Of a stretch of 64,000 bases of DNA, positions 1 through 12,329 are shown in pieces (the stretch's first letter is position 1; every line of letters begins with the position of its first letter). The position numbers and the translations under genes were made by a program. Below the pieces are notes generated by a model. It made no database searches. It was not told the origin of the DNA and saw nothing but the letters and a program-made list of their open reading frames with translations. This DNA is from Antedon mediterranea (lineage: Eukaryota; Echinodermata; Crinoidea; Comatulida; Antedonidae), in NCBI RefSeq assembly GCF_964355755.1, contig NC_092674.1, positions 11,229,001-11,293,000 of the forward strand. The letters are read 5' to 3'.

Positions 1-391
1 CATGAAAAATGAAGATTAATAATCAGTCTTATAGGTTATTTTGTAGTTTTAATAAAGTTAATCACTTCTGTAGAAAAAAAAAATGTTTTCAGTTTATAAA
101 ACGACAAAATAAATGGGTAAATTCAACTAAAAACCCTTTTAATATGACCATTTGTTTTGCTTTAAATTACTGTTTTTTTCTGGTAAAATTAATAAAAAAA
201 TGTTTTGATCCAATTTTTTGTCACACTGGATAATTGTCATTAAAAATGCCATATTCAACAAAAAAACAAGATTTTTTCAGGTGAACAATACTTCTTTAAT
301 TCAAGTTACGATAATTATGATGTTGATGATCATGTATATGATTTTCAATGATGAAAATGGTAATGTATATTTTGATGATAATTATGATAGG

Positions 392-567
392 CAGGGAAAA
401 ATTTCATTTTAAAATTTTGTTTAGCAATTATTGCTAATCAAACTGATTTTTTAGTCGAGAAACATAGTTTTGTATTGTCTTTTTTGCTACACAATTTTAG
501 AAATGTGTAGCAATAAGGTTGTTTTGTATAGCTTTTTGCTATGCTACACTGGCAAAATTATTCCCTG
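392..567. mobile_element. Short hairpin-rich inverted-repeat element, copy 1
   Basis: The left end reads CAGGGAAAAATTT and the right end, reverse-complemented, reads CAGGGAATAATTTT. Inside are two local inverted repeats: TTAGCAAT facing ATTGCTAA, and TTGCTACACA facing TGTGTAGCAA. Both are kept in the second copy at 63490-63632. A CAGGG end is typical of hAT elements, but I see no convincing 8-bp target duplication, so the superfamily is not settled. No coding sequence. Confidence 0.55.
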
Positions 568-598
568 ATACTAATAGGCTGTTAATGATGATAATGTA

Positions 599-685
599 AA
601 TGATGATAGGACTATTAATGATGATATTAAATGATATGGCCATTGATAATGATGATGATGATGATGATGATGGTGATTAAGATGA
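599..685 (+). repeat. GAT/AAT-rich microsatellite
   Basis: A degenerate run of GATGAT, AATGAT and TTAATG units. The purest part is an uninterrupted (GAT)n tract around 646-672. Open frames here are simple-repeat artefacts. Confidence 0.7.
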
Positions 686-689
686 TTTG

Positions 690-1980
690 ATTCTTATGAT
701 ACAGGTAGTAATGAAAATGAATGTAAATATTTTTGATAAAGATAATTGATGGTGATGATATTGTTGATAATGCTTATTACGACGATATTGAATAAATGTG
801 TTGTTACTAAATATAATGAAAACAATCCTGATAGCAAAAGAAGGAGGATGAAGTCATTAACTATCCCTATCACCATCTCTATCTTGAAATTGAATAGCAA
901 TGCAAACACAATAAAGCATAAGTTATTGTCCTATAAAACCTGGCCTTCTTGGAATTATTTGTTCGTTACGTGGCTATTAAGTGATATTTTTTACCACCTC
1001 CTATTATTCTCACACTATCTATAATTGCGATGGAAGTCTTAACCAGGTTGCCATGTTCATTTTACTCGCCCGAAAGCACTTCTATTTTTATACCGCGTCA
1101 AGTGGCCATAGGCTACTGCATTCCACCACACTTACTCAGAAAAATTGGTATTATTTGAAAACATGTACAATGAGAACAATAGTACTTGTGTTGCATACTG
1201 TTAGTTGTACTTTTCTTTAGTTTTCTAGCCTGAACTTAATTTGTATGTGCAATAGTTGCTCCTGGCTGATGACTAATCCTAGTATGTATGAATATGGAAC
1301 ATTAAAATGTTCAATAAAACATTTAATTTAAACAGGAACCCATTTATGCTCATTGTACATATGCTTTACAGTACAATGACATAGGATACAAGATCTAGTA
1401 AAATAACGTAAGGTCGATGGTTGAATATTCATACTTTGGCACTTAAAGAAGATAGATAATGTTATGAGCAACATTAATGACTACAACATACACTATGAAT
1501 CCACTATTGATAGACACCAAATCTGCAGCCGATTTTGGTAAAGTATCTGTAATTTGTATAGTAGGCCTACCATGCAAATTTAGTGATACAGTATCGCTCA
1601 ACTTTACATGTGATGTTGTATCTAGCCTAGTCAATAACTGCATGTGATTACATAACTTGCCTATGATACTAGACAAGCTATTAGTGGAGATACAATACTG
1701 TACAGAGAATTTGGTGAAATTTTGCTAAAAGTGAAACCCAATAATCACAAGGTCCTAAAAAATGGTCTGCTACAAAAAAGTCCAAATGTTAGTGCCAAGA
1801 ATTGTAATTAAAATCATAACATTTATTCATTTAATATCTAGCCCTTCCTATACTTTGTTTTGGTGGCGCTTCATAGAACTCATTTAATCACAAAGATCAT
1901 AAGAAACAGAATAAATTTAATGTGCTGAACACCGGACTATCCTATATAGCTTTTAAGCTTTGTCTTTATGTGACAAAAAA
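690..1980. other. AT-rich stretch with no supported gene
   Basis: Nothing beyond AT-rich sequence with many stops on both strands. Frames of 71-92 codons at 694-1220 are rich in Leu, Ile and Phe and match no domain I recognise. One TAGGCCTA octamer occurs at 1562-1569. Confidence 0.5.
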
Positions 1981-2096
1981 ATGTGCCCATATATAGATAC
2001 GATGATGTCATATCACAAACATATTTGGGCATATCACTACCATATTTGGGCACATCACACTTTTTTTGTAAAACTAGTTTGATAGTGTAGACAGAG
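1981..2096. repeat. Dispersed repeat with GTGCCCA inverted ends, copy 1
   Basis: Closely similar to 28629-28745. It starts ATGTGCCCATATAT and its core ends with the approximate inverse TTTGGGCACAT. Between them, a near-tandem unit of CATATTTGGGCATATCACTAC type occurs twice. The similarity runs on through an oligo-T tract to TAGTGTAGACAGAG. Probably a non-autonomous mobile repeat; no target duplication identified. Confidence 0.6.
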
Positions 2097-3774
2097 CTTT
2101 TAGAATGGTTTAAACCAATCTTTGTAAATAATAATAAAATAAGAAAATAGATGAACAATTATTAATATTAAACGATAAAAACAAACACTACAGTATATAT
2201 TAGGAAAACTTATCTTATATATTATCATTCATAATTTAATTATTAATATTTTAATCCACATTGATTAAACCAAATTAGATGTCTAACTGGAAGACAAGCT
2301 TAATTTTAAGTGTTTTTTCATAGTGTTACACTGTCTGGTACTGTACAGACTCTGTTGGTTTAAATATGCCGTAAATTTTAAACAAATATTGAATTTAAAC
2401 TGGGAGGTATCCTTCAACTTAATTCAATAAAAACAAGTTAATAAAACAAAATCTTACTTTTACTGCTTCTATATATCCTATTAGATAACTGCAAGAGAAA
2501 AAAAAATTAAAGTTAACATTTTTTTAATTGGTTTTTTTTAATTAAGCTCTGTAACATCTTTTAAAGAGTTTTTAAAGAATGCAAGTATCATCATAAAGTA
2601 AGATATAGCCCAATAAGGATGTCTTACTGATTCCTTAAAACTTCCCCTACTCAATATGAAGCTGTCTTTCAGGTATTTATAAACGCTATCAAAATCATAT
2701 TTATTATTATTTATTTACTGTAGTGAGACAAATAACACAAATTCCCAACATGCTTCTGGGGATGTGGCTCCACACTGCCCCTTTAACGGACGTAAAATCT
2801 CACGTTCTTTGCATGCACCCCATAGTGAAGAAACACAAATGTCTGAATATATTGCTCACTTTACTGTTGAACAGGTATATAGGTTAAAGGTCAAGCAAAG
2901 ACAACTAGTAAGATACTAATAATATCTTAAATTGGGTTAAGTATTTCATTATTTAAAGCATAGTTGCAATGATAAGAATGTAAATAGTCAGTTAAGATAG
3001 ATGGTCACAATAAATAGCCATACTTGTTTATGTATGTATACGCAGTATATAACGTATATAAAATATATTTTGACGTTGAGAACCGTAAACCAATATCTGG
3101 TCAATTGCGATAGAGAGTATCGTTGATACGTTTATGTTACTGAAAATAAGAACAACTTAGGTAACTCAAGTTACTGAATACGCTTTAGGTTAACAACAAA
3201 TCACAAGTCGAATCAGCTTCATTTAGCTGCATCAAATATTTTAAAAATACATTCTCATTTATATAAATTTTTCACCTACGGTATCTTTTTTTCCCCTACT
3301 TAAATCCATTTTATTGGATATTTTTATTAGCATATTTTAATGTACTGTTTATGTTCCAGGTCTGAGGACAGTACTCTGATGTTATTGCGCAATGCTGCAC
3401 AATCCTTGTGTCGTTTGTGCACATTGTTATTGTTTTATTCATATTCACTAATGAAACTCTTTTTTGGAGTCTTTATTAAAAACCACAGTATTTTTCATAA
3501 TCTTATGACGAAAAAGATTAATTTAATTTTACTTATTAACTGCAAAACATTTCTGTTGCTGCACAATCTGTTTCGCAATTGTATTTTCATAAGTGACATG
3601 TCGTCAACTTTACAGTAGATAGATTGAATGAAATGGTATCATTTTACAGTAGTTGAAATTAAAATCATTAAGGTATGAAATTAACATACTGAGTAACAAT
3701 AATCTCAATCTGCAGTATTACACATTAATTGCATCTTTTAATTCATTTTAAAATATATATTAACTACTGTACAC
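2097..3774. other. AT-rich stretch with no supported gene
   Basis: No coding signal, RNA gene or clear element. An open frame of 92 codons at 3340-3618 is rich in Leu, Ser and Cys and matches no family I recognise. Confidence 0.45.
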
Positions 3775-4574
3775 TGGTCTGTTTCTGCTGCGATTAAAAT
3801 GTTTATTTCAAAATATTTATTTTACATTTTACTCTTAAATAACCGTTTAAATCAGCGGGTGGTTGTTGACGGAAATTGTTAGCATTACCCAAAATGCAAT
3901 AGGCTTATTGCAGTGTGGTTGACTCATGGTCAGCGGCTGTCAATCAAATAACTGTTATTTTGCATTGCAGCTAAAAGTTGCACAGAAAATTAATAACCAG
4001 TTAAATGCTGTTCCAACACCAATTCAATTCATCTTTTTTTACCCAACCTGCCTTTCGATCCCCCAAATTTGGAACAAGTTATTCCTTCCTGGCCCGAATT
4101 AGAATTTGTCATTTCTGGCAATGTTGTAGCCTCTGCTTTCAAAGTCTCTTTTTGTTTTTTTATTGACTTGGTTCCCCATATTCTCCTTTAATTTTTTATA
4201 AATTATCTTTCTAAATCTCCTATTTGTTCCTTTTTAATTTTCCCGAAATATTTGTTTCCCCAACAGGTTATTTGCAAATGTTGTGATGTTGTTCCTTACT
4301 TTCGTTGACTATAGATTATCGATGCAGCTAGCAGAAAATTAAAATGATACGGTATTTTTTGTTGGCAGCGGGGAAAAGGGTACCCAAAATACAGTATAAA
4401 TTTATAAATGATGGCATATTTTATCCACAAATTTGGTGGGGAAAATATGGTATACAAAATACAGCATATTTTCTATAAGTGCTGTTTTTCCACTGCCAAA
4501 AATATACCGTATATATACGGTATTACAAAATAACGTATTAAATACTGTATTTACTTGGCAACAAAAACAGGGCC
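3775..4574 (-). mobile_element. Decayed PIF/Harbinger-like element, copy 1
   Basis: About 800 bp, built like the better copy at 15373-16181. The left end contains GTCTGTTTCTGCTGC and the right end AAAAACAGGGCC, followed by ATA. The interior has degenerate versions of the same end motif (for example TTGGCAGCGGGGAAAAGGG near 4359, and CACTGCCAAAAATATACC near 4492) and ATACCGTATATATACGGTAT near 4501. A region at about 4050-4260 aligns on the minus strand with the Myb-like fragment of the other copy. Strand refers to that fragment. The left boundary is approximate because the ATA flank is not preserved there. Confidence 0.65.
4050..4260 (-). pseudogene. Decayed Myb/SANT-like fragment of Harbinger-like element
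   Basis: Read on the minus strand this resembles, base by base, the 86-codon fragment at 15583-15843. Shared words include GCAATGTTGTA and stretches matching AGAAATGTCTTTATAAATGTGG with substitutions. The frame is broken by stops and indels and there is no usable start. It is a relic of a DNA-binding accessory protein, not a gene. The identification rests on similarity to the other copy, not on a recognisable motif here. Confidence 0.5.
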
Positions 4575-4881
4575 ATAGAAAAAATACATTCTTCAACAAT
4601 GTACAGTACCGTACATGGAGTTCTTTGATATTATATCATTATCTACTTATTATGATGCTTATTATACAATTTCAAAACAGAAATGTAATGACAAAAGTTA
4701 ACCTTTCAACTTAAATTCAACTCCAAAACATTCATTGGTTATATTTTCATCTTTGCAAAACTTCTACCTACTTCAGGTCATTTTGAGAGTGTTGATGTAC
4801 GCATTTCATACTAAGTGTATTTTAATGATCTGTTTGTACACGTTTTACGACTGACCTCCATTAAAATCTATTACATAGATA

Positions 4882-5025
4882 CAGTCAATTTTCTCATAAC
4901 CGGACACCTTTAGGCCAAAAACGTCTGGTTTCTGGAAAGTCAAACCAGGTGTTGAGAATGCATTAACATAGACAGGATCGAAATACTGATTCTTACTTTA
5001 GGATTTCCGGTATTCAGAGAGACTG
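4882..5025. mobile_element. Pogo/mariner-like MITE
   Basis: 144 bp. The left end is TA followed by CAGTCAATTTTCTCATAACC. The right end, reverse-complemented, reads CAGTCTCTCTGAATACCGG. A CAGTC terminus next to TA is usual for Tigger/pogo-type elements, but the right-hand TA is lost (TTTTA follows). No coding sequence. Confidence 0.5.
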
Positions 5026-5767
5026 TTTTATTGCGAAAAAGTGTACTGTGGTGTATTCTCTTTTAAAATAAGCATAAATTGATCTTAGGACTCATCAAAT
5101 TTTGGAACTACATGACATTTTTGAACATTATCATTTTCAGTTTCAAATCGTTTTTTAGGGTAAAAAAGTTTTAAAAAATGTAATAAACCATGTTGGTAAA
5201 TCACATTAGTAGTAAGACCCTCACCCAAAAAAAATCTATACAAAAAAATAAAACATAATAAGAATCTGACATGCCTGTCGCATCCAGACATGGCCAGTGG
5301 CGTATGACTTTAACATAGTAACATTCTCACATTGCTACATCACAATAGCTAATAGAACTCCTCACCAAAACAAATTATTAAAAACTTTGGCTTAAACTTA
5401 AACCGTATAAATGGTATATTCTAAAATTTTGTACAGGATATGAATTGAACGCAACTACAGTCCCCAGTCCCCGGCTTGTTTCAATATTCCTAATCATCTA
5501 TGCTGGAAATTGTAACAGGTCAATGACATTAAACACATTAGATATCTAGGTCATTTATGATATGCGAAAGGGTGTGAAGAACAAGTACAGTATATCACAA
5601 GCTCACCTATATTTTTCCCTTTGTGTCATATGGTATGAGGTAATCAACAAGGTCAAAAGACATTTTATAAAATTGGGAGCTGTTGCTAAGGTATTTAAGT
5701 ACAAGTCTTTATTGAGATAATACAAATAATAAAATATTTACACATTTGTTTAACAAGAAAGTGTCTC
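5026..5767. other. AT-rich stretch with no supported gene
   Basis: No gene seen. CCAGTGGCGTATGAC near 5294 resembles a CAGTGGCGTA-type hAT terminus, but I found no partner end. Confidence 0.35.
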
Positions 5768-5771
5768 TTAA

Positions 5772-6397
5772 AGCCCCCTTCCCTACGTTTTTTAGATCTA
5801 ATTTAAGATCACAAACTATATTTAATGTAAAAATAATACTATATGGTCCTATTGCGATAACTTTTTTCGTCTTTAAACGGTTAAAAATGTGAAAAATAAG
5901 TCAATTCTAATATTTATAGCGGCCCGCTATAAATCCCAAAATGCATTGCGCGCGGATTGATATTTTTGTTTTTCACCTGTAATTCGCCCACTTTTCGATC
6001 GATCGTGAGGCCAAAACAAATGGAAGACTCCTAACTTTTCAGCGAAAATACCGGGTTTTCCCCAATTTGTATCAACGGAGTCTGGCAAAAATAGAAAGAC
6101 AGTTAATGCAGCAACTATACAACGTCAGGCTAGGTATATAGCTAGCGTACGATGTTCGTACGTTACCGATGTTTACCAGCTAGGCCTACAAAACTAAGCC
6201 TAGCTAGGCTAGGCCTAAGACCGTCCACGAGAGGTCAATCGCCGCGAGCTATTTAGGTAGTGCATTGTTTCTCACTTTTTATCATAATTTACCATAAAAC
6301 GTACATTTAAGACAAGGAATGACATGGTTTAATGTTTTTAAAGTGATATATATGTATTATTTCCCAAAAAACGTCCAATATTGCAGGGAAGGTGTGT
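5772..6397 (+). mobile_element. TTAA-flanked 626-bp MITE, copy A
   Basis: Bounded by TTAA at 5768-5771 and 6398-6401. Terminal inverted repeats are AGCCCCCTTCCCTACG and, from the right, ACACACCTTCCCTGC. By eye it is about 98% identical to 24969-25595, and its left part matches the short copy at 21509-21639. The interior is richer in G+C than the flanks, contains AGCGGCCCGCTATAA and CGATCGATCG, and carries clustered TAGGCCTA words near 6181-6217. A TTAA target site fits the piggyBac or Kolobok type. No transposase fragment is visible. Confidence 0.85.
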
Positions 6398-6401
6398 TTA
6401 A

Positions 6402-9400
6402 TAATACCAAAAGAAGAAAAATCACCTAAACAGATTTGAATCTCTAATCTATAGCAGAAGTTCTCTGTGCACTACACAGGACCAATGGCTTAACATCTTA
6501 TCTGAAGGATGATGCAATGAGAGTAAACCTTGATAACCTAATACAAAAACTGTCGCTCAAACCCATCCGATTCATACACAAGTGTGCTTCTTACCACTGC
6601 GCCATATTTTAATGATTAAAGCACTTTATGTCCTATAGGTTTAATAAATAATAAAATTGCAGAATGACTTTCTATTGCTAAATTCTGAGTACCGTACGTT
6701 TAATACCTAAAATAGTTTTTAATAACTTTTTGCCAAATAAACTTTAATGAAATTATATTTTAGGAACCTATCTGATATATTTTAATTTGAATATATTATG
6801 TTACTTAGCAACACATGCCATTGCTAAGCAACATGTTAAATGCCAAGTTGCACATGTTATTGCTAGGCAACACATAGTTCATTTGGAATGTAGTACCAGT
6901 GATGATCTACATAAGATAATTGGAATAAAAGTTTACAATGCATTGATAATTTATTATCCAGTTCTTGAAAAATTGTTTAAGGAAACTATGTTGTTTACAG
7001 AATATTAACTTTCAGAAAATTTAAAATAAAATTAAATACAAATGTTGATAAGCAAAAAGTAAAGATGGGTTCACACGCACTAGAATAAATCATGAATAGA
7101 ACAGATTACAAATTATACAACTGATGTAAGTGTTCATGTGAACAGTTAACTCTCTCTATGTCATTAACTCTGATAGGTTTAAGAAGCATCCAATAACTCC
7201 AATAGAATTCAGAATGTAACATTAGACACAAGTGTTTGAACACAAAACTGCAAAGTAAATCCGATAGACCACAATTTAACTCTGATAGAGAAAATAGCGT
7301 CTAAACTTATAACTTGTTTTTAACGTCAATCCACACAAATTTATTTTTTATATTGATAAATATTTTAGAAGCAACCTCATTTTTAGTCTACCCCAGAGAC
7401 TATAATCTTCTAAACAATTGTCTTGTTTTTTGAGCTTGATAAATTTTTAATTTTTCTATACATATAAATCTCTAGTTCTTGTTTAATCTTTGGAGAATTT
7501 AAACAATCTGTAACAGACTAATGAAAGTATTAAATATCGTAATACTATCAACTTATTGCTACAGTTATACACCTTCTTCAATTTTATAATAACGAATTAT
7601 ATTCTGAACAAAATTGAAACAAAATCCACCTTTAATTTGAAGTAATCAGGCCATAAATTCTAACCCAAGAACAAGACTAGAAGAGTATAATGGCTGACTG
7701 TTGTTTCCAAGGATAATATGAAATTAATAACTTTTATTAGTAATAATATATATTAAAAGCTTGTATATTAACCTATAGGTGAACTTTACGATATTTAAGA
7801 GTTCTCCCATCGCTAATTTCTCTACCGAGAACACTCGTAATGTCTGTAGCTTTCAATTTATGGCTAGAAATCAATGTATAGCTCTCGCATGGCAGTTCTG
7901 CGACTTAAGCATGCCATTTAACTGTGTAAATCAGGTTATTTGAGATCGAATAGTTACATCTGTCGATGCCTCGTTTCCCGAACATTCCGTCTAATTTTTG
8001 TAATCACCTGTTACTTGATGTGTATGACAATGAAGTATCTTCGTTACAGACATTTTCTAATTTTCACTGCAACTACCAAGGTAAATCAAGGATAGCAATT
8101 TGTGACAAGCAAAATGGTACTCATCAGTTAACAAGTTAAATTTAGTAATTTGAGTTAGAATGGATAGATAGCTTTAAATGATACTGTCTGATCTAATTTC
8201 ATGCTAGAGGTATTAGTTAATCACAAGTTAAACATTCCAGTCAGTTACAAGAATTAAAATTAGGACATCTAAGGAAATGATTTTGAAATAAATGTTTTTA
8301 AAAATATATAGTATATAAAATATTTGTTTGTAGATTTACTTACATACATAATGATTTATATTCTTATGATAATTATTAAGACATCATAAAAAGAAAGGAT
8401 TTGAAATCAAATGTTCATCAAATTCATTCATATTAATATACATTTTTCTTTTAATATATTTATATGTATATTTAATATAGTTTTTTTTAGGTTTTACTTG
8501 TTCAGATTACTACCAAACTATGTTCAGTGTGAAATACCACGTACGATATTCAAAAAAATAGTTTATCTCAAAAAACATTCAATAATCAAAAACTATTAAA
8601 CTTTCATTCTCAAGCAAGATTAAATCTGATTATTAAATAATTCAATTTAAGTATGTATTTTTTATGGATGACTATCAACATTGAAATAATCGTTTTGACC
8701 TCTAGTGTGACATGAACGTTTCATTCAACGTTATGAACTATTTTGATTTCAATGTTGAGTTGGAATAAATGTTGGAAGAATGATGATATTGTTCAAAATT
8801 GAACAAAATAATTATTATATAAAACAAATACAATTATTTATAATTAAACTACTAAAATAGATATTATACATGATGATGACTATCACCCCTAATAATGAAT
8901 GGATTATTCCATCCTAAAAAATTAGTCTGGGGACAAAAATTCCCAGGTGTTAATAAAGAACAAAGGTTTATGTATTGACCTGCTGACCTATCACGTCCAC
9001 TGGTTATCCCGCAAATTAGCTAAAGATGTTCACTGTCCAATCACATTCATGTAAATGGACCTTCTGTATTACACTAGCTGTATTACACATTCTGTATATA
9101 AATACTTTAATGTGTTTCATTTTGAGACAACAGCCTATGGTATGAGAAGCAGATTTCAGACAGACACAAACCAAATAAACAAACCTTTACTAGTAGTATC
9201 AGTTTATTTAGGTCTAGCATTTAATTTTGATTAATTATAAAACACATTTAAAATAAAAATTTGACTATTCCTGAATTTAAATGCACAGGTATCTTGATAT
9301 TATAAACATATAGACATGTATTGTCCCAAAAAACATGAAATATAAGATGAATAAATAAAAATTTAATTAGGTTGAAATAGACAAAATAAATAAAAACAGA

Positions 9401-9517
9401 AACTCAATTACTTCCAGACAATGGGCTTTTGGTTAACTAATTGAACACAGCTATTTAGAATTTGGACAGGCATAATACTGCATCAACGATGCCAATGGAA
9501 ATTTATTTTATATTTTT
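6402..9517. other. AT-rich stretch, no gene; three TTGCTAAGCAAC-like words
   Basis: No coding signal. At 6800-6871 there are three related words: GTTACTTAGCAAC, TTGCTAAGCAAC and TTGCTAGGCAAC. Several AACTCTGATAG words lie between 7144 and 7290. The rest is AT-rich and, to my eye, featureless. Confidence 0.4.
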
Positions 9518-9817
9518 ACTCGGGGTACCCGAGTCTAGGACTCTCTCATCTTCTCCTCCATCCGACACTATTGAGTAAAAAGTGCGATTTATAAAGTACA
9601 CTCCTCCCTTATTCGTTGTAGTATTGAGCTGGGATTTGGCATGAATATACTACAGGAACATGTCCCCCTTTTTAAATTTCAAACCGGATGCAGCCATATG
9701 ACATCTCGAAGATGGTACCGTATAGTCGTATTTGGTAGCAAGGTTATTGATGTGTATGTGACGTTACATCCGGTCTTATGACGTCATTACAGCTTCTTTT
9801 GCTGCTGTACCCCGAGT
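9518..9817. mobile_element. 300-bp inverted-repeat element with ACTCGGGGTAC ends
   Basis: Begins ACTCGGGGTAC and ends GTACCCCGAGT, an 11-bp perfect terminal inverted repeat. The interior is more G+C-rich than its surroundings and holds TGACGTTACATCCGG and TGACGTCATTACAG. The flanking bases do not show a clear target duplication. An AATAAA at 9873-9878 and TTGAAATCAAA lie just downstream, so a retroelement 3' end is the alternative reading. Confidence 0.5.
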
Positions 9818-10672
9818 ATCGCACATTCGTGCTTGTTATTTTATATATTTTCAAATTTGTCAATGTATGGTAAATAAAGGTTGAAATCAAATGTTAATTT
9901 AATAAAGATTTAGTACATTTAAAATAATGTGGTTAAATGTAGGCTCTACTGTACTGTAGATATAATATAATAAAAATATAAATATTGATATTTTACAACA
10001 ATTTAAATACCTGAATAAAAAAATTGAATAACAAATTATTTTTGCTATATATATATCATAAAGTACATGAAAAAGTGGCTTCAATGTACAGTATATTATT
10101 AAATAATAAGTATGATATAGTATAACATTTATAATTGATTTATTAAAAAAATTTTGTTTGTAATTTTCCTTATTAAATTTTACAATGTATGAAACATGAA
10201 TATGAGTTTTAGTGCCAAAAGTATATTCCATGCTTTTATATAAAAATACTATCTCTTTTGAGCAAGGCCTACTGTACATATAAATATAGGTAATAATGGA
10301 ACGTTTCTTAATCTACGATGACCTTTTCAACTTGTTAAATCCTGGTCATTTACTTAAGTCCCTGTGCCTTAACTTAAATCAATGACCTTTAAAAGTTTTA
10401 TCTTCGTTCATTGTTTGTATAAATGCAGTATTGTATTTAATTCTGTTTTATATAATTAATGTTAAAATAAACAATTAAATTGATATTTACATACAAACAA
10501 GAACTATAATTACAGTATCTTAAATCATAAAGTAAAATATCAATAATTACTTTTCAATATCGATCGATATTTAAAAAAGAAATCATGTTTATATTTATTT
10601 ATCAAAATATAAACTATTTATTTTTTAAAGAAATTAATCTCAATCAACAGCAAGTAACTGAATTATCACTAA

Positions 10673-10799
10673 AGGTTTCCACTACAGTAGGACGCAACAT
10701 GTGAGATACAAGTAGATTGTCCAATCACAAGTTACTTATCATCCCAACTCTCACTTGTGATTGGTTAAATTAGTGTTGCGTGTACATCCTTGGGTTGCA
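10673..10799. mobile_element. Small MITE with GACGCAA ends, copy 1
   Basis: The left end runs AGGTTTCCACTACAGTAGG then ACGCAAC. The right end, reverse-complemented, has GCAACCCAAGGATGTACACG then CAAC. The interior contains CCAATCACAAGTTACTTATC and, facing it, ACTTGTGATTGGTT. Similar short elements lie at 38424-38531 and 60292-60406. Confidence 0.45.
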
Positions 10800-10950
10800 T
10801 CACTATCAAGCAGGTCGACTGATAAACTGTATCGTCATAGGTTATAAACTACAATATTGAAGCTTAGGGAGTGGAGTTGTACAACCCTGGCATTAGGGCA
10901 CAGCTATACTATAATATACAATATTTATATCATTTAAAAATAATTTTTAA

Positions 10951-11029
10951 AAAAGCCAATGCTGTGGGAATCTCAAATCTCAATGAAAATACTTAAAAAG
11001 CTAAAACGTAAAACAGCGAGAAAGAACAC
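10951..11029 (+). repeat. Diverged copy of the GCTGTGGG / AGCTTTCGGGC repeat
   Basis: CAATGCTGTGGGAATCTCAA, CTCAATG, AAAAAGCTAAAACG and AAAACAGCGAGAAAG match in order the repeat at 12162-12328 and 31652-31804, with substitutions and deletions. Function unknown. Confidence 0.5.
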
Positions 11030-12160
11030 TTACTCTTCCTTTGCGCATTATTTATAATACAAAAAAAAAATTGTAAGAAACAATACATTTTAATTTGGAA
11101 TTATAAAAAACAAAACGAGGTTTAAAAAAAATCCCATAGAAAGAAAAAAACTAATTTCACACATGAGATAGCATATAAGATAGGTATTAAAATGTTAGGT
11201 TCTATATGATTCCATACTCCATCACTTAGCAACGTCTTATTATTACAATCATCCTTCACTTTATTTACAAATACACTTCTACTGACAAATAATTTGCCTA
11301 GAATTACAACCAATAGCATCTTAAGTGGTAATAATAATATAATTTAGCCCAAATGAATGATAATATGATTAGTGGTCTTATATAGGACGATTCTCGATTA
11401 ACTATTCATTTTTCTTGGTAAATTAAAATTCACTCTTAAGCAATATCCAATCAAAGGATTTAATCATGTTCACACCTCTACTGATCATGAGCAAGATTGG
11501 CTAAAGATACGACACTGTCTTATAATGGACAAAACATTTGACTTTAAAAATGTATTCTTATTCCTTGAATTTTAAATTTAATGTTTACAATATTGATGAT
11601 TTTAGCCTTTACTATTTCCTGATTATGAATCTAAAACTTGAAAATGAAAAATGTGAGAGTTTGTTTAGGCCTCCTAACTACTGTATATGCTTCGCTATCA
11701 AGGATAAAGCCAGGTACCAAAGACTAGATGGGCTGACCATCCATTATAAAGAACAATTCAGAATTACAATGAGAGTGAAAACTAGGGTAAGCATAATTTT
11801 CAATATAACAAGCACTGTTGAATGGATTGAGGTAGTGCTTTGCTCTGAAGGGTCTAACATGCCTATACATTATGTTAAATGTATAGATACATTGCAATAG
11901 TATATATTGCATAAGTATATTTCCAAAATCTCTTCCAAAAGGTTGCGGTTCGGTTACTGTATGTATGTATAACATATTGTATAAACATTTTATTATTTAT
12001 TTTTATTATGGTACGACAATGTCAATTAGTCTAACATTCATCTGAATGATGGATGAATTCCTAAGCGAGGGCTGTTTAAAACAATTTTTATCTTAAAAAT
12101 AGAAAATCATGAGTTTACAAATACACATGTTTTACAATTTATTGATTACTTAAAAATAAA
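11030..12160. other. AT-rich stretch with no supported gene
   Basis: The longest frame, 120 codons at 11538-11900, resembles nothing I know and overlaps an antisense frame. I treat it as chance. Confidence 0.4.
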
Positions 12161-12161
12161 T

Positions 12162-12328
12162 CAAAAGGCAAATAACTGAAAAAAATGACAATGCTGTGGG
12201 TATCAGTGGCTGGATTTCAATGGAGATACAAAAAAAAAAAAGCGAAAAGCTAAATCAAAGCAATAAAGTAAAACAGCCAGAAAAGTTAGCAGAGCTTTCG
12301 GGCAACACCAGCCCTTCATCAGTGCAAG
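12162..12328 (+). repeat. Dispersed repeat ending AGCTTTCGGGCAACACCAGC
   Basis: Aligns over about 160 bp with 31652-31804: ATGACAATGCTGTGGGTATC, GTGGCTGGAT, CAATGGAGATAC, an oligo-A tract, GCGAAAAGCTAAATCAAA, CAGCCAGAAAAGTTAGCAG and AGCTTTCGGGCAACAC. This copy adds CAGCCCTTCATCAGTGC, which is partly deleted in the other. The oligo-A tract differs in length. Probably a short non-autonomous retroelement or its remnant; no Pol III boxes recognised. Confidence 0.65.
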
Positions 12329-12329
12329 T

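Noticed and set aside
9850-9895. AATAAA-containing possible gene 3' end
   Set aside because: No coding sequence upstream; more likely part of a repeat or chance in AT-rich DNA.
9899-10279. 126-codon minus-strand open frame, one of the longest in the window
   Set aside because: Dominated by Ile, Tyr, Leu, Phe and Lys as expected of AT-rich noise; no domain, no neighbours, no relatives in the window.
11538-11900. 120-codon plus-strand frame
   Set aside because: No recognisable motif, an overlapping antisense frame, and no splice or promoter context that I can support.
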